Source: Diphasiastrum complanatum (Eukaryota > Streptophyta > Lycopodiopsida > Lycopodiales > Lycopodiaceae). Taken from it: a stretch of DNA of 64,000 nt. Below are positions 1 through 12,681 of this stretch, one piece after another. A program made the translations under genes and the position numbers. The notes under the pieces were generated by a model. The model did no database searches and had not been told where the DNA came from. It saw only the letters and a list, made by a program, of their open reading frames with translations. The number at the start of each line of letters is the position of its first letter. Within the stretch, counting starts at the first letter, position 1. The stretch lies in contig CM055094.1 in the NCBI GenBank assembly GCA_029204225.1, forward strand, positions 4,826,063 through 4,890,062, written 5' to 3'.

Positions 1-1800
1 GCTTGACCTTCTCTTGTTGGTCGTGTTGTTCGCAAACATTTTGTGTTCGTGTCTTTTTGTGTCGTGTCATGTCGTGTTGTGTCTTTTTGTCAAATTGGGA
101 GTTGAAAGCTAGCAGAGATTTGGTAACAGAAACATCTTGTTTCTTCATTTTCTTTTTCCCCTTTTAAAAAGAAATTCATAATTTCAATTGAAAAATCCTC
201 AAGAGAGAACGCATAAGATAAATCAAAGATTCAAAAAAATCAGTAATGAGTATCCAATACTACTACAAACCAGAATTTTTCCTCTGAATCATAGAATATC
301 TTATCCCGAGTGATAGAAATATTACATTTCAATAATCAACTATCAAATAGAGACTAACGTTAGGGTTCAAGAAAACTAATTTATGAGCCATAATCAAAAA
401 TTTTATATGGAAGTACAATTTCATATCACTATACTAGGCCTTCAGAACAAAGTTCTATACTGGAAGGAATTATATGAATCTCAATCCAGTTGTCATGTAC
501 TAAGAAATTTCTAAAAAGTAGAGGTTTAATATAATAGAGAAATAGATTTAAGGGCTTCCATGTTTTATAATTAATGAGATACCATTTAGGGATCGATCTA
601 TATCTCATAATTCCCAAAATACCCTAAACAAGAACCAATGGACTCTATTAGTATTACCATTACAACAATCACTAACCATCAGTCTACAGAATCACTGATG
701 TCCCATACCACCAGCCTTTTTCTCCAAGAATCCTTTGAATTTACATTTGTTTTGCCCAAAAAGTCAAAAAGACTATTTGGCTATCCTATCTCCAAATATA
801 GGATCAAATTCACACCCGAATATCATATTGTCCTAGATATCCAATATCTAACAAGTTAGAACTCTCTTGGTTGTTACAATCATTATAGAGAAATACTCTA
901 TAATAGGAAAGAATCCAAATTACTAGATTCATGTATGGAACAACTTCCATCTGCTTTACTTTGCAAGATCCATATCTAATTGCAAAAGAGAGATGGTTCC
1001 ATAAATGGATTATTAGTCTTGCCACTACTTTTCCCTTAGAATCATCAAATTCTCGAAATTCTAATTCACACAAGGGAAAAGAAATCCAAATTCCCAGAGG
1101 CAGTCTTCTTAAATAATTCCCTTTTTAATTAAAAAATCAATTTTTATGTAAATTGCCAAGAAACTAAGAAATTAGCACTGGGATTTTTGAAATCTGTTCC
1201 AAATGGACCAACTGTGAATATCGATTAAAAAGATCGATCTATCAAATTCACAGGCATTGTCACATATCGAAATCATTTCAAAACATCCTGCATGCAACAA
1301 ACTTGACATGCACTGAATTTTTCGTAAAATTGAAAAAAAAATTCCAAAATAGCCTAGACACTAGGAAATCTATTTTTTGATCTAGAATTACCAAAAATAG
1401 CTTCATGCAAGAAATCATCTGATCAATCTACTGATTACGCATGCAACATGCTCCAAGCATGCATACAGGTCTATCCATACATTTTCATCAACAGATAACC
1501 ACTACACTGAGTTACAAGCATGCATGCATCAAAAGATTTCCAAAATTTTGCAAATTTTAATTCAAAAATTGCCAAACTTCAGACAATCATAACTTTCTCT
1601 ACAGAACACCACATTGGTCGCTGTAAAGCACAGTATGGAGGGAGAGTGGGTCTACAAGGCACTTGCCACATCACCCTGCCAACTAGTCTTCACACATGTG
1701 AGCTGTAAATGACAGAAAATCAGGTAGGAGGGCGCACTTTTTGTAGGTGGTATCATAAAAAATTCAACTCCAAACCAATAAACATTTTGCAGATATTTGT
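1..1800. other. Intergenic, no gene recognised
   Basis: AT-rich sequence with only short open frames (the longest under 90 codons) and no motif I recognise. The first 120 bases contain a loose T/G-rich run built around a gtcgtgt motif. I see no LTR ends, target-site duplications or splice-bounded exons. Confidence 0.4.
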
Positions 1801-1809
1801 CTCGAAGAT

Positions 1810-3060
1810 GGACCAACATATGTTACCTATTGAACCACTTGAACTTCTTCATCTTGCCCTTCATCAACATCCATCAATTCATGACCTACATTTCTCTGCC
1901 CTTGATCTTGATTGAATCTTGGTGGTGAGACGGTAGGCACTTCTTTTGCTTTTGCAATCTCATGTGCCATTAGCTTATATGAATCAAATATGGCCTGAAA
2001 TTTTGAAAAAGTTGATTTGTAGGTATCAACTTTGTGGACCAGTTAACTTATTTTCTATTGAGAGACTGGCCTTGTTGTCACTGGTGTATGAAGCAAGCTA
2101 TCTCTATTGGTTGCCACATCATCCAATACTTTTAATATTCTTTCTTCCTCCAACCATGCCATATCCAACTATCCTTGGAGAATCGATAACTGTTGTTTTG
2201 CCTCCATGACAGCCTTGTCAATTTGTCCTTGGGCATTTGTCAATGGCTCTTGTACTTTGCCCATGTAATCCTATAAGGCATCTTCATGCTATTGAGCAGC
2301 TCTAGAGGTGGGAAGATCAGTGTGGATTGTAGTAGGTGATTGAGCAACATCTGGCTATCATGGTTGAGTACCTCTACGAGCTGCGGGAGGTGAGCAAGGT
2401 GCAACTATCTCGCTACATACTCATCGATGACTCTAGGATGTGCTTTCCTAGTGAGATGTCTCTACTAGTGTTGGTACATAAGTAGCCAGTACATTCTCTA
2501 CTTAGAACCCATGAACTTTGCTTTTCAAAAGTGAAGCTACAAGTGAAGAGAGGAGATACCCTACCGCAAACTATTTCTTGGTGTTGGGCTTCATTGCTCT
2601 TTTCAGCTCGCCAAGAACCATCTTATGCCAATCATACGATTGCACAATTTCACGATCAAACTCCTTGTGGGACTCAACTATGCTATGTAAGATTTGTGAA
2701 GAAATATGTTCCTTTTACAAGTTGCCCACACAACAAACTGGTTAATAAATGTAAAGGTGACTGCATGATAGGATCACGGATGGCATCAATGAGGTAACCA
2801 TCACGTGCAGCTCAAGTGTACGAGTATCTAGGAAAGGCTTAATGACACTATGGGCTGCCTTATGGGATGGATTGGATCTAGGGCCAGAAAGAATAATATA
2901 TCACCAAAGTTTGAAATTTGAATGGATGCATCATGTGTCACAAAACCCATCCAATGTTATGCACTCAATAGGTTGTCATCAACAAATTTATGCGTGGGGA
3001 TTCTCATTAATAAATCATATTCTCGCATTTTTTGAACACAATGTATTGCACAATATCTAG
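1810..3060 (-). pseudogene. Degraded coding remnant, probably from a mobile element
   Basis: Read on the minus strand, one frame gives protein-like text from about 2420 down to 1810, interrupted by several stop codons, mostly TAG. It includes the segments KVQEPLTNAQGQIDKAVMEA, LDDVATNRDSLLHTPVTTRP and VDTYKSTFSKFQAIFDSYKL. The middle has coiled-coil character and the end (near 1830-1870) is acidic and Gln-rich. Upstream, near 2560-2720 and 2960-3060, there are more plausible segments such as HKEFDREIVQSYDWHKMVLG and KMREYDLLMRIPTHKFVDDN. I recognise no family. Composition and decay are like a retroelement gag-type protein, but that is inference. The stretch lies just downstream of the LTR of copia fragment A in that element's orientation. 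Confidence 0.35.
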
Positions 3061-3235
3061 ACCTCATTTTCAAGTTGGGCATTACAAAAATGCCATGGAT
3101 CAAAGAGGCTGCTCCTATGACATAGGTCTTGGTGAGTTTGTCACGAAGAGATTAACGGTGCTATGTATAGGGCCCATTCTAGGTTGAAGATGTCGTAAAT
3201 CGAGAGGACAGGCAGCGGAAGCTTGAGTGTGGGCG

Positions 3236-3971
3236 TGTAGGAACGGAAATGCAATAGTTAGCAACAGAAATACTCAAGATGAATGATTCATACAAACTGC
3301 ACAAATGAACAATATAGTACTGAGGCAAAATTGCACTCTAATTAATATCAGCAATGAGTACAATTCTTGAAGTGATAACTTCAGCTTGATTGTTGAGCGT
3401 CATTACACTGGCTACAAATAACTCTGATAATAATGAATAACCTTACTTAGCAGCTACTACTATATATATATTTACAATTGTCTTAAGAAAATATCTTACA
3501 AGCATTGAATGTTGTTTACGCCAATCTTTGTATATGTACAAAGTAGGTAACCGCCCTTGAAATATTTAGTTGTCCAATTGATTTTAGGGTTGATGACAAT
3601 TTGGTGAAGTCGGTCTGCCACTGTTATGAAAGACCCCAAAATACCGAAGGTGCCTTTTGAACAGAAAAGTTATGCAAATCTCGAAGGTGCAAAAATTTCG
3701 CAAAATGGAAACCATGCGAAAAAGCACAAAAAACCCAAAGGTGTCTTAAATTTTTTAAAATAGGTCTAAAATGGATTTTGGTCACAGGGTCGCATTTTTC
3801 ATGAATGCGCGACAAAGCGAAAAAGGCGAAGGTGCCTAAAAAAATGTTTAAGGCGCAAAATAAAAGGGTGGAAAAATGCGAGGGTCTGAAACATGTAGTC
3901 GGCCTTCGGTTGTTTTCAATATGCTCATTACTTGAACGATTTGTTAAGGCTGAGCATAAAAAATCTAACAC
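3236..3971 (-). repeat. 3' LTR of Ty1/copia fragment A
   Basis: On the minus strand a polypurine-like tract (AAGGGGTAG) ends at 3972 and is followed by TGTTAGATTTTT, a typical LTR start. About 735 bases later the sequence reads CCTACA, giving matching TGT...ACA ends. An AT-rich TATA-like run (near 3460-3475) fits a promoter inside the LTR. The start at 3971 is well supported by the position of the pol end and the purine tract. The end at 3236 is a best guess because no 5' LTR remains for comparison. The open frame within it (3624-3971) is a shadow. Confidence 0.6.
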
Positions 3972-5724
3972 TACCCCTTAATGTGGATCCTGAAAAACTT
4001 TGATCTTCAGATTTAATATATCATTAAATCTGAGATGTTGCTCCTTTGATAGAGCCTTTGTGAAGTACTATGCTGCCATGTAGTTTGTTCTGCAAAAAAA
4101 CCAATGCCACTTTCTTGCTATGCACTTTCTCTCTAAGGTAGTGATACATGATTTCGATATATTTGCTTCGAAAGTGAAATCAAATCTAGAAGTTGATTTT
4201 CTGGTATCGACATCTTCAGCCCAATCTGCGTCTGTGTAGGCTTCAAGGATGTTGGCAGTTTGGCTATCTCCATAGCAGATGCTGAGAGTTTTTGTTGCTT
4301 GGATGTACTTCGTGACCTTTGTTACTACTTTCCAATGAGTTAAGCCTAGATTTGATAGGAACCGGCTGAGTGTACTGATCGAATATGCAAGGTCTGGTCG
4401 CATGCAGAACTTTGTGTCTATCAGTGAGCCGATGATGGATTGAAACGGGTATCGTTTCATTTCCTCCTTTTTTGCCTCAGTTTGAGGAGACTGTTCCTTT
4501 GATAATTTTAGTCCAAGGTCGAGTGGAAAGTGACTTGGTTTGCAGTTGGCCATTCCATACTTTTCCAGCATATTGTTGAGATATCATTGCTGACTAATGA
4601 AAATCAGTCTGCTGGGTCGATCTCGTTGGATCTGGATTTCGAGACAATAGTGGGCTGGACCAGTCATCTTGTATTCCTGGGCCAGCATATATTTTGTTTC
4701 TTTCATCAGATTTAGATCGTTACTGAATAGGAGTGTATTATCTACATAGAGAGTGATGATGATGAAGTAATCTGATACAGACTTGATGTAAACATTCGAG
4801 TCTGCCAAGTTTAGAAAAAAACCATTCTCAATAAAAAATGCGTTGATTTTCTGGAACCAAGTTCTGGGTGACTGTTTCAGCCCATAGAGTGCCTTGTGGA
4901 TTTTGCATACAAGGTGTTGTTGCTTGCCGTTGAGTTCATATCCCTCAGGCTGTGCCATATAGATTTCTTCTTCGATGGTTCCGTTGAGAAAAGCAGTCAG
5001 GACATCCATCTGGTGGACTTCAAGATCTGTTGCATGTTTAACAACTGGGTTGAAGGTTTCAGAATAGTCCAAATCTGGAATCTGGGAAAAGCCTTTGGTG
5101 ACTATCCTGGCCTTGTAAGGATTTAGTCTTCCTTCAGCGTCGTACTTCGCCTTGAATATCGATTTGCATGGAATTGGGTTTCGATCCTTTGGTAGTTTAG
5201 TGACTGTCCATGTTTGATTCTCCATCAGAGAATCGAACTCGGTGTCCATCGCTGCTTTCCACTGGTCAACATCAGGAGTAGACATAGCATCAGAAATGGT
5301 GGTCGGTTCCTACATAAAGTAGTAGGTCGGATCATCCATAAATCTGGATGGAGGCTATCTTGACTTGTTCAACCTTCTGGGTTGAACTTTGGTCTTCTAA
5401 TGTGGGTTGACTCATTGAGGTTCTGACTCATTGTCTGAGTCAGTGTCGCTATTCTACAGTTGAATCCCTGGATCGAAATTTGGGTGTTCGATCCCTAGGT
5501 CGGATTTGTCAACAACTTTTCCCTTGTGGTCGATGAACTAGTCTTCCACAAAAAAAATCTCAATTGGTGAATGCCTTCTCATTCTCCAGATTGTAGAGCT
5601 TGTATGCCTTGTGATCTAGGGAATAGCCGATGAAAATCGTTTCCCTACTTTTGTCGTCCAGCTTTTTTCTTAGATCTTCAGGGATCCTAGCGAAAGCGAT
5701 GCATCCAAATACCATAAAGTTAAC
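3972..5724 (-). pseudogene. Ty1/copia pol remnant A (integrase tail, RT, RNase H)
   Basis: Minus-strand remnant. It begins near 5724 with the C-terminal integrase text VFGCIAFARIPEDLRKKLDD and GYSLDHKAYKLYN. Reverse transcriptase follows (5285-4584: WKAAMDTEFDSLMENQTWTV, LEVHQMDVLTAFLNGTIEEE, HKALYGLKQSPRTWFQKINA). RNase H is next (4571-4068: AYTDADWAEDVDTRKSTS), and the tail TKALSKEQHLRF lies just before the purine tract. The catalytic box reads YVDN (about 4735-4750) instead of YVDD, so the second aspartate is lost. A frame break lies between RT and RNase H near 4575, and the RNase H middle is deleted. Gag, protease and the integrase core are absent, because the fragment stops abruptly at the junction with a plus-strand primer-binding site. 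It is non-functional. Confidence 0.85.
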
Positions 5725-5725
5725 T

Positions 5726-5737
5726 TGGTATCAGAGC
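5726..5737 (+). other. Copia-type primer-binding site (initiator tRNA-Met)
   Basis: TGGTATCAGAGC is the standard sequence complementary to the 3' end of initiator tRNA-Met used by plant Ty1/copia elements. Here it is on the plus strand with no LTR before it. The bases up to about 5724 belong to the integrase of a minus-strand copia fragment. A short open frame follows (to 5896), but I do not recognise gag in it. Confidence 0.65.
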
Positions 5738-5739
5738 AA

Positions 5740-7640
5740 CAAGGTGATTGTAGGTATGCACGATCCAATGGAGACATCATCGACGTCGTTCACCTGGAAA
5801 GCTAGCACGCGAAGCATCTCAAAAGAGAGGACTCCGTACGGGGAAGTGGTACAAGTAGTCCGGATGGCAGGAAGCGACAAAGTTCCTTCAATTTGATCTT
5901 CGAGGAAAGATTCAAAACAATCAAAATAAAAGAATTCTTGGAAGAATTAGCACAATTTCCTATTGAATGCGTATTTTTCCAGCTAAGGAGAAACATTTGG
6001 AATATTTCCTAAGATTCATCAAAAAAGTCCTCTTTGAACATATGTCAAAAAAAAATCATTAAGCATGTGTAAACAACTTTTCACAATTCCTTAAAAACTA
6101 TGCTTTTGCTTGCAACATAAGGTTTTCTTATCCAACTCGATGCAGTGCATGCAGTTGGTGCTCCAACTCCATACAATGTAATATAGATACTTTTAGGTAG
6201 TCTATTCATTCTTATGTCTTTAGCACTTGGAATGGTCTAATTCTCGATACATTGTATCGATTACGATAAATTTTGGATATAATTTTTTTCTAAATTGTCT
6301 TTTCTAACTAAATTTTTTTTCTTTTTTGTTTAAATATTTTTTTAAATTTTACTCAAAAAATGTGTTTTTAAAGTCTAAGTTGTCGGTTTTTCAAGCATAA
6401 AAAGAAATATAAGGCTCAAGACAACTCTGCTTATGTCAAAAATTGGAGCTTGAAATGTTAGCTCTACAACTCTCTGTTTGTGAAATATCTGTCTCACAAA
6501 TCAAGCAATTTCTAAAATATGTGAAAAGAAGCTTTTTTGACGAATCTTATAGTCAGTGAAATTAGCATTAATGAACTAAGGATTTAGCTTATTATGGACA
6601 TTAGTTGCATTGTTATGGACATTGTTGCATTGAGAACCCATATATATAGTCCTAAAACTTCATTTTAAAAAGTTTTGGTATTTTTTATATATGCATCAAA
6701 ATCTTCACAGTATACGAAAATTGGGTCATCGCAAATGTATTTTTACGCAAAAACAATTTGTTTTTTTTAAGCATTGATTTATTCAACTTTTAGAGAGAAA
6801 AATCAAGTCATTGTAGTTGTGAGGAAATGTATCGAGATTGTGATCACTGAAATACACTTCAACTGTTGGATTGGACAAGTGAAGTCAATTTGTCATATCG
6901 ATATTGCATCAGAAATGCAGATTCCCATGGTGGGTTTTGGAGCTAGCTTGAGGGAATACAAGCTGGGCATTATAGGTTATATGCTCATATTTTCATGATC
7001 GTGGATGGCCTTTGGTTAGGACTGTACTTATAGGGGTGATTCATAATGAAATCAGGATACTACAATCGCAAATGGGCAAGGCGTGGAGCTTTGTAAGCCA
7101 ACTCTAGCTGATGGATATCGCATGCTTCAGTGTGATGGGGACAAACACTGTGGTGGGTGGTTTGCTAGAGATGTACTAGAGGAGACAATAATGGCGAGGA
7201 CTTCATGATGTATTCTTGGAGAGTACATGGGAATGGCGATATAGTTGGGCCAGTTTTGGGTATTGACATTGATGGAGTGGTGACTACTGTCAGGGGCATT
7301 GATGCGCTATATGTTAGCTATTTATACATTTGGTTATATATGCAAGAGTCTAGGCTTGGTACACGTGTTGGAACCTACATGGTTCAAATTCTCAATGGAT
7401 GAGATCAGGGAGAAGCCTAGAGGAAGTCACTTGGAGCCATTTACCTCAGTATGATCAGGTTGGGAAACTATTATCTCAAGATTCCGTGAGCGGTGACTCA
7501 GAGAGGCTTGTGTTGGCATAGTGTTAGGTGGCACATAGCCAAGGAAAGCGAGCAAATGCTAGGAGAAGGGTGATGCTTTGGTGATCGACTTGGATAGCAG
7601 GATGATGACCAGAATTGGAAACATCTTGTGAGCTCAATGT
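5740..7640. other. Intergenic, degraded, no gene recognised
   Basis: Short frames only. The plus-strand frames at 6774-6998 and 7205-7402 may be eroded parts of the Ty3/gypsy element whose tail is recognisable from 7641, but no domain motif is visible. Long T and A runs lie around 6280-6370. Confidence 0.35.
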
Positions 7641-8453
7641 TTGAATGACGAATCCATTGGGGTGGCACTCAAGGAGATGCTACGTACGTTGAGCATATTG
7701 ATTTGGTCGGGCAAGAACAAGATGTTAATGCACCAATTCAAACTATCGGGCGCAAGAGGCCAACACAATAATGGAATGCAACAACCTAAGGTCTATGAGG
7801 AGGGGGCTTGGGTATATCTTAGAATCCCAAAAGACTCTAAGGTATTAAAGTCTGAAAAATGTCCTGAGTTATCACCTAGTTTGGCCTATTCCGTATAGTA
7901 AAGAAACTCCATCAGAATGCCTAATCAGCTAGACCTTCTTCAAGGTGTCAAAGTTCATCCAGTTTTTCACATTAGTCGTTTAAAAGAACGACTTGGCGGA
8001 AAGAATGACTTCATTCTTCACGAGGACCTAGTTGAACTTGAGGATCTAACATCCTTTGTACCTACAATACCACAGGCCTTTGTTGATGTACGTCAACAGG
8101 CTCAAAAAACGACAACTGAGTACTTGGTTCGTTGGAAAAGAAGTTTTGAAGACGATGATACTTGGAAAAAGGAACCCGACCTTAAACAGTTCCCAGATGA
8201 TAAAGAATTTTTTAAGAAAAAGGAAATGTTAAGGACCCAACTCCCTTGGGATATGAAAGACTTCTCTTCAATCACTACTGCAATTCTGATATCCCATAAA
8301 GATTGTAAAACAATTCATATCAGGCATTTGCAACACCAAAAGCACGAAGAAAATCAAGCAGACAATCCCAGCCTTCATAATTCTCTGCTGCAACCTCGTA
8401 GCTTACTTTTGGAAACAAGTATGTGTAAGCTTACAAGGGAAAAAGGACCATAA
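7641..8453 (+). pseudogene. Ty3/gypsy chromovirus integrase tail with chromodomain
   Basis: Plus-strand remnant of the C-terminal end of a Ty3/gypsy polyprotein. Around 7780-7890 it reads EEGAWVYLRIPKDSKVLKS, then FRIVKKLHQNA in another frame, then from 7917 LLQGVKVHPVFHISRLKERL. This is the usual integrase GPF/Y-type tail with the conserved VHPVFHxSxLK motif. A chromodomain follows (about 8085-8210): EYLVRWKRSFEDDDTWKKEP and DLKQFPDD, with two of the aromatic cage positions visible (YLVRWK and DTW). In chromoviruses this domain directs integration to particular chromatin. At least one frameshift (near 7890-7915) breaks the tail, and everything upstream of the tail is unrecognisable. Confidence 0.8.
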
Positions 8454-8986
8454 ATCCATATATCATTCGCTATCGAGACTTCCCCTTAGGGGACACCTGA
8501 AACTGGAAAGTGAGCAGCTCTGCTGACATAGCTATAAAATACACTCCTCACCACAACCATCTCAAATTACCTGAAAGATCTTCAACTGAAATAGGCTTTA
8601 CACCATGGCAATCACACCTATGTTAGGCTAGTTCTATAAATCCAGAATGCTTAATTACCTCTATACCTGGAAGTAGAAGGGTTATTTGAGCACTTTGAAA
8701 ATTCAGAAAAGGTAGCAGGCACCTAGATACAGGCATTTCAAAGCTGGGATCTTCGGCAGAAGATGCACTGCTGGAAAAGCTGTCACTGGCTTGTGATGCA
8801 TATGGCTAGTTTGTACAGCCTTTCAGCTTACTGCTATACCTTTCTGTCACCAGCAACCATAGAAGATTCTTGTCCATTCTTGAGCTACCTTGAATTCCAA
8901 TGATGAATCAGTTTTTTGTATGCTCGGCTCTCCCAACCTTCAAACATTTAAAGTATGACTTCTCTTGAAAGCCTCCTAAAATCTTT
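8454..8986. other. 3' flank of the YTH gene
   Basis: No coding frame of note. It lies immediately downstream of the stop codon of the minus-strand YTH gene, so part is probably its 3' UTR. I see no unambiguous polyadenylation signal. Confidence 0.4.
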
Positions 8987-9899
8987 CTAACTACTGTCAG
9001 ACTGCCTAGCTGATGTTCCATCAGGTGTAGCACTTGACCCATTAATGGAACCACGATTAGAAGATCTGTTGACAGGCACAGGCTCCTCATTTTGCTCAGC
9101 TTTAACATCGATCAGAGTACAATTTGCCTTCTGTTGCTCTGTTATGATTTGATCTAGTACCTGTAGACAATTAGGAGGTGAACATAAGAACAACATCCAA
9201 CAGAGTTTTTCAATATTAAGGTACAAAAACAGCATCAAATCTCTCTAAGCACCTGCTGCTGCTGAGGCTGGGGTCCAGTTCTTTTTTCTTGCATAGCCTT
9301 CTGCCTGCTTTCATAAAATAAGAAATCGTCCAATATACACGCTTTCAAAGGATAGTTCTTGAATATGTTTAGCATCTCCATACCCTTTCCAAATTTGACC
9401 TACAGAACATTGATCATACACAATATTATTTCACTTATGAAACAGCTGTAAGCTAGAAGTCCACAACAGAGCATTTATAAGGCAAGCTAAAATATTAAAA
9501 AACTGGCAATACAGCAATAAATATAAGAGCTATGATATAGAATAACACAACATGTTCTAGATTACCTCCTGAGTGTCTCTACTGTTAGTCACAGGTTTAT
9601 TTTCATTATTTTCAAGGATAATATGACGAAATTGACTATTTGGAATGTCCTTGATAATGTGCCACTTCACTGCAAACTGACCACTCCACTTATCCTGCTG
9701 CCAATAATCCACGCTTTTTCCAAAGTCAACTGGTCCCACCATCTCCGCCAATCCACAAAATTGTCCACTTGCATTGACCTGAATCAAGGTAAAACTTTTG
9801 TCCTCCATTACGATTCAGAGGTTTCAATACTAATAAAACGGTTACAGAAAAGCAGTGTAACAACAAACACCAATATTCTAATGAATTGAGCATTTCCTA

Positions 9900-9930
<31 letters not shown>

Positions 9931-12681
9931 TGTGTGTGTGTGTGCAAATAAGGAATCCTTTCCTTTATCTGTTCTAATTTTCATAAATTTCTGCTCACCG
10001 AAAAAAAGAGGAAGACTGGACAGCCTCCTTTCTTTCCAGCAGCTCTTGACAAAGCTTCCTGATATGCTGCTTCCAATCTCTTGTTTCCATTTGGTGTACT
10101 TGTCCAAATTTGATACTTGATGCTTTTATGAACATCATCTTCACTATAAGACTTGATAACGAAAAATTTGGCATCATTGTATGTTGTAACAAAGTCAGGT
10201 CGATTATACTGCTCTCTAGCAAAAGATTCATTACTGTCATTGTTCCCATGCAAAGTTCCATTTTGCACCCCAGGATGCCTAACTACTACTGGGGATGAAC
10301 CCTGGATTCGAAATTTCGCAGTTCGAGGTCCTCTATTTTGCTCATTAAGAATATCAGAAGTGACGCCATTTCCATTACTCAATGTATCCATCCCTCTTCC
10401 TTGCAACCTATTCCTGTCCATACCAATCAACACACGTCCATTTCCATTGGCACTGTTTTCTACATCAAATGAGCCAGTTCTTCCAGCTGTATTAGTGTTT
10501 GGAACTACTCGAGACAGAGGTGGATAGCCTCTTCCTAGTGAACCAGGCCCTAGTCCAGGGGAGCTAACTCTCACTGGAGCTCGAGGTGACTGAGCTTTAG
10601 GAGCATAAACCTACAACCAAAAAACAGAATAATCACATATTTTAAAATTTCAATAAATAAATCATCGCAACTTCAAACGAATAAATGTACAAAAGAAATA
10701 GCTTTCCTTGTTTGAGATAGAACACAAACCTGGACTGGCTTAGTAGGCCTGACATTTTGGGAGGAAAGTGCAGGACCAGATGCTGGTTGAGACACAAGTG
10801 TGTGCAATGCTCCTGCATTACCAGGTTTCAACTGTCCATTCTTAGAAGTGTCAGGCCAGGCAGGAAAATTTGGCCTAGAGCAATCAAAACTTGGCCGTAT
10901 GTCCTGAGGACTTGGACTGGGAATGCCAAATGGGATAACGCCCCTGATATATGAATTTTGTGGTGGCATCATGGCGAGAGGGAAAGTAGGCCTTGGCCCA
11001 AGGGTCATCATATTCCCATACGAAATCATATCGCTTGAACTATCAGGAAGGGCTTCCCTTGTAGGAGCAAGTTCTCCAGTGACCATCACTGTAGAGGGAA
11101 AATATTGAGGACTTGGTGATAATGCTTGCTGATAAATTGGCCCGGGTTGGTACTGAAATGCTGGAGGCCCGTAAAACTGCCCATCTGCACCCATTGTCGT
11201 CATGGGCTCAGCAGAGTATGGAATATATGCGGGTTGGGTAGCAAATCCTGTAGGGTGATACATAAGGGGACCATTTTCACCGTAAAAGCCCTGCAAAGAA
11301 TAGCCACTTAATCAGAGCAAAAACCAACTAAAACTTTGCCCACCTATGGAGATAGGAGCCCATAGCTCTTCGATTTCAAATGCATACAAATGATTGTGTT
11401 ATTGCGTGAATAAGTTGCAATTTTGACAGGCTAGAACTTTATCACAACAAGAATGCACTTTGACAGACACAAACTTTATTTCACGAATCCATACCGCATT
11501 GTGTAGTTCAACACCATCAATGCCAATGTATCGTGGATATTCTACCCACTCTCCTGCCACAGGAGATTCGAAGCCTGGAGAAAAGTCAAGTTTCAGAAAA
11601 TTTCCAACAGAACTTTCCTAAGCAGCACATACTTGCTAGGCCAACACGCACAATAAGCTGAATGTAGCCTAGACTGCAAGAAATCCTAGATAATCAACAA
11701 ACAGTAGGGCTCATGAAAACTAACCACCATGTGGATAATCATAGACATATCCATGAGGAGCTGCGTAGCCATTTGGCATGTAATATACGATTGGCTCCAC
11801 AGGGCCTTCGTAAGTACCATTTATACTGCCAGATTCAAGTGCAACAGGAAAACCTGAAACATCTCCATTGTTCTCTGTAGAACCACCATTCTGACTGGGA
11901 GACTGTCCACAAACGAACTCACATAATAAAACCGGCCAACTGGACCAACTTAAATGAACCCTCATGGAGTTACACAAAACGTACTACAAAATTTGTATCT
12001 CTTAAGAATTATAGGCTTAAATCTGAAGAGTGTCAATTACAAAGCCACTACTGTTCAGACACCATAGAAACTGTGAATATAGAGATATGTAAGCTTGAAA
12101 TTTTACATTCTCTCTTCCACATGTCATTTAAAGTTGAAAACTGTCATCAATTAATTTCATAATGAAGACAAATGACAGCATACCTGTAACTTACTGCCGA
12201 TATTTTTATGAGTGTCAACCTTCAGTTTCTGTAGGAGGTCGCTCACATCTAAAACATAGATTGGTCAAGGATCCCGATTTAATACTTCTTATAAACAGGC
12301 AAAATGGGACCATGGAAAGTATGGACATTTCAAAAGTACAAAAGTTGGAAGTCGTTTTTTAGTACCATAACCGAAACTTCAAAACAGAAAAATCCAATGT
12401 TTCTGTCATATCCAACAGCCTGACCCGAAATTTATTCTTGAGGAATCTGGTCAAAGCCAAGTACATCTACTGAAAACTTAAGCAAACAAGTGCAGGCACA
12501 AAACTCTGGAACCAAAAACTTGACCGACAAAGCTCAACTTCAATAAAGAGATGAGAGATAAGGATGTACTGATGAGAGATAACAAAATTACAGTGCCACA
12601 AATATCATAGCTGTCATGGGAACGGGGCTCAAGAAGCTTAATGCAAAGGATACTTTCCACAGGCTGAGCGACTGCTGCCAT
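8987..12681 (-). CDS. ECT: YTH-domain m6A reader, ECT/YTHDF type, nine exons
   Basis: YTHDF-type proteins (plant ECT family) bind N6-methyladenosine in cytoplasmic mRNA. Exons on the minus strand: 12681-12654, 12248-12184, 11902-11725, 11574-11495, 11290-10730, 10610-9999, 9778-9566, 9399-9253, 9160-8987. All have GT-AG borders and fitting phases, giving 2058 nt (685 aa). The start MAAVAQPVE is the first ATG and matches the family N-terminus, followed by a DLLQKL motif. Residues of about 90-440 are low-complexity, rich in Gly, Pro, Tyr, Gln and Asn. The YTH domain starts near residue 441 ([20 protein letters not shown]). The three cage tryptophans are present: W473 ([11 protein letters not shown]), W534 and W539 (DYWQQDKW). 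CPVFLFFS is split exactly from VNASGQ by an intron. After [16 protein letters not shown] the tail is Gln/Ser-rich. It looks intact and functional. I cannot say which ECT paralogue it is. Confidence 0.92.
9901..9944. repeat. (GT)n microsatellite in a YTH-gene intron
   Basis: About 22 GT units with one interruption, inside the 220-bp intron between exons 6 and 7 (9998-9779). In the transcript it is a CA repeat starting about 54 nt after the donor. Confidence 0.95.

Noticed and set aside
3624-3971. 115-codon minus-strand frame
   Set aside because: It falls within the U3 region of the copia A LTR and has no known domain.
9808-10107. 99-codon frame with His/Thr repeats
   Set aside because: It reads the intronic CA repeat of the YTH gene in another frame.
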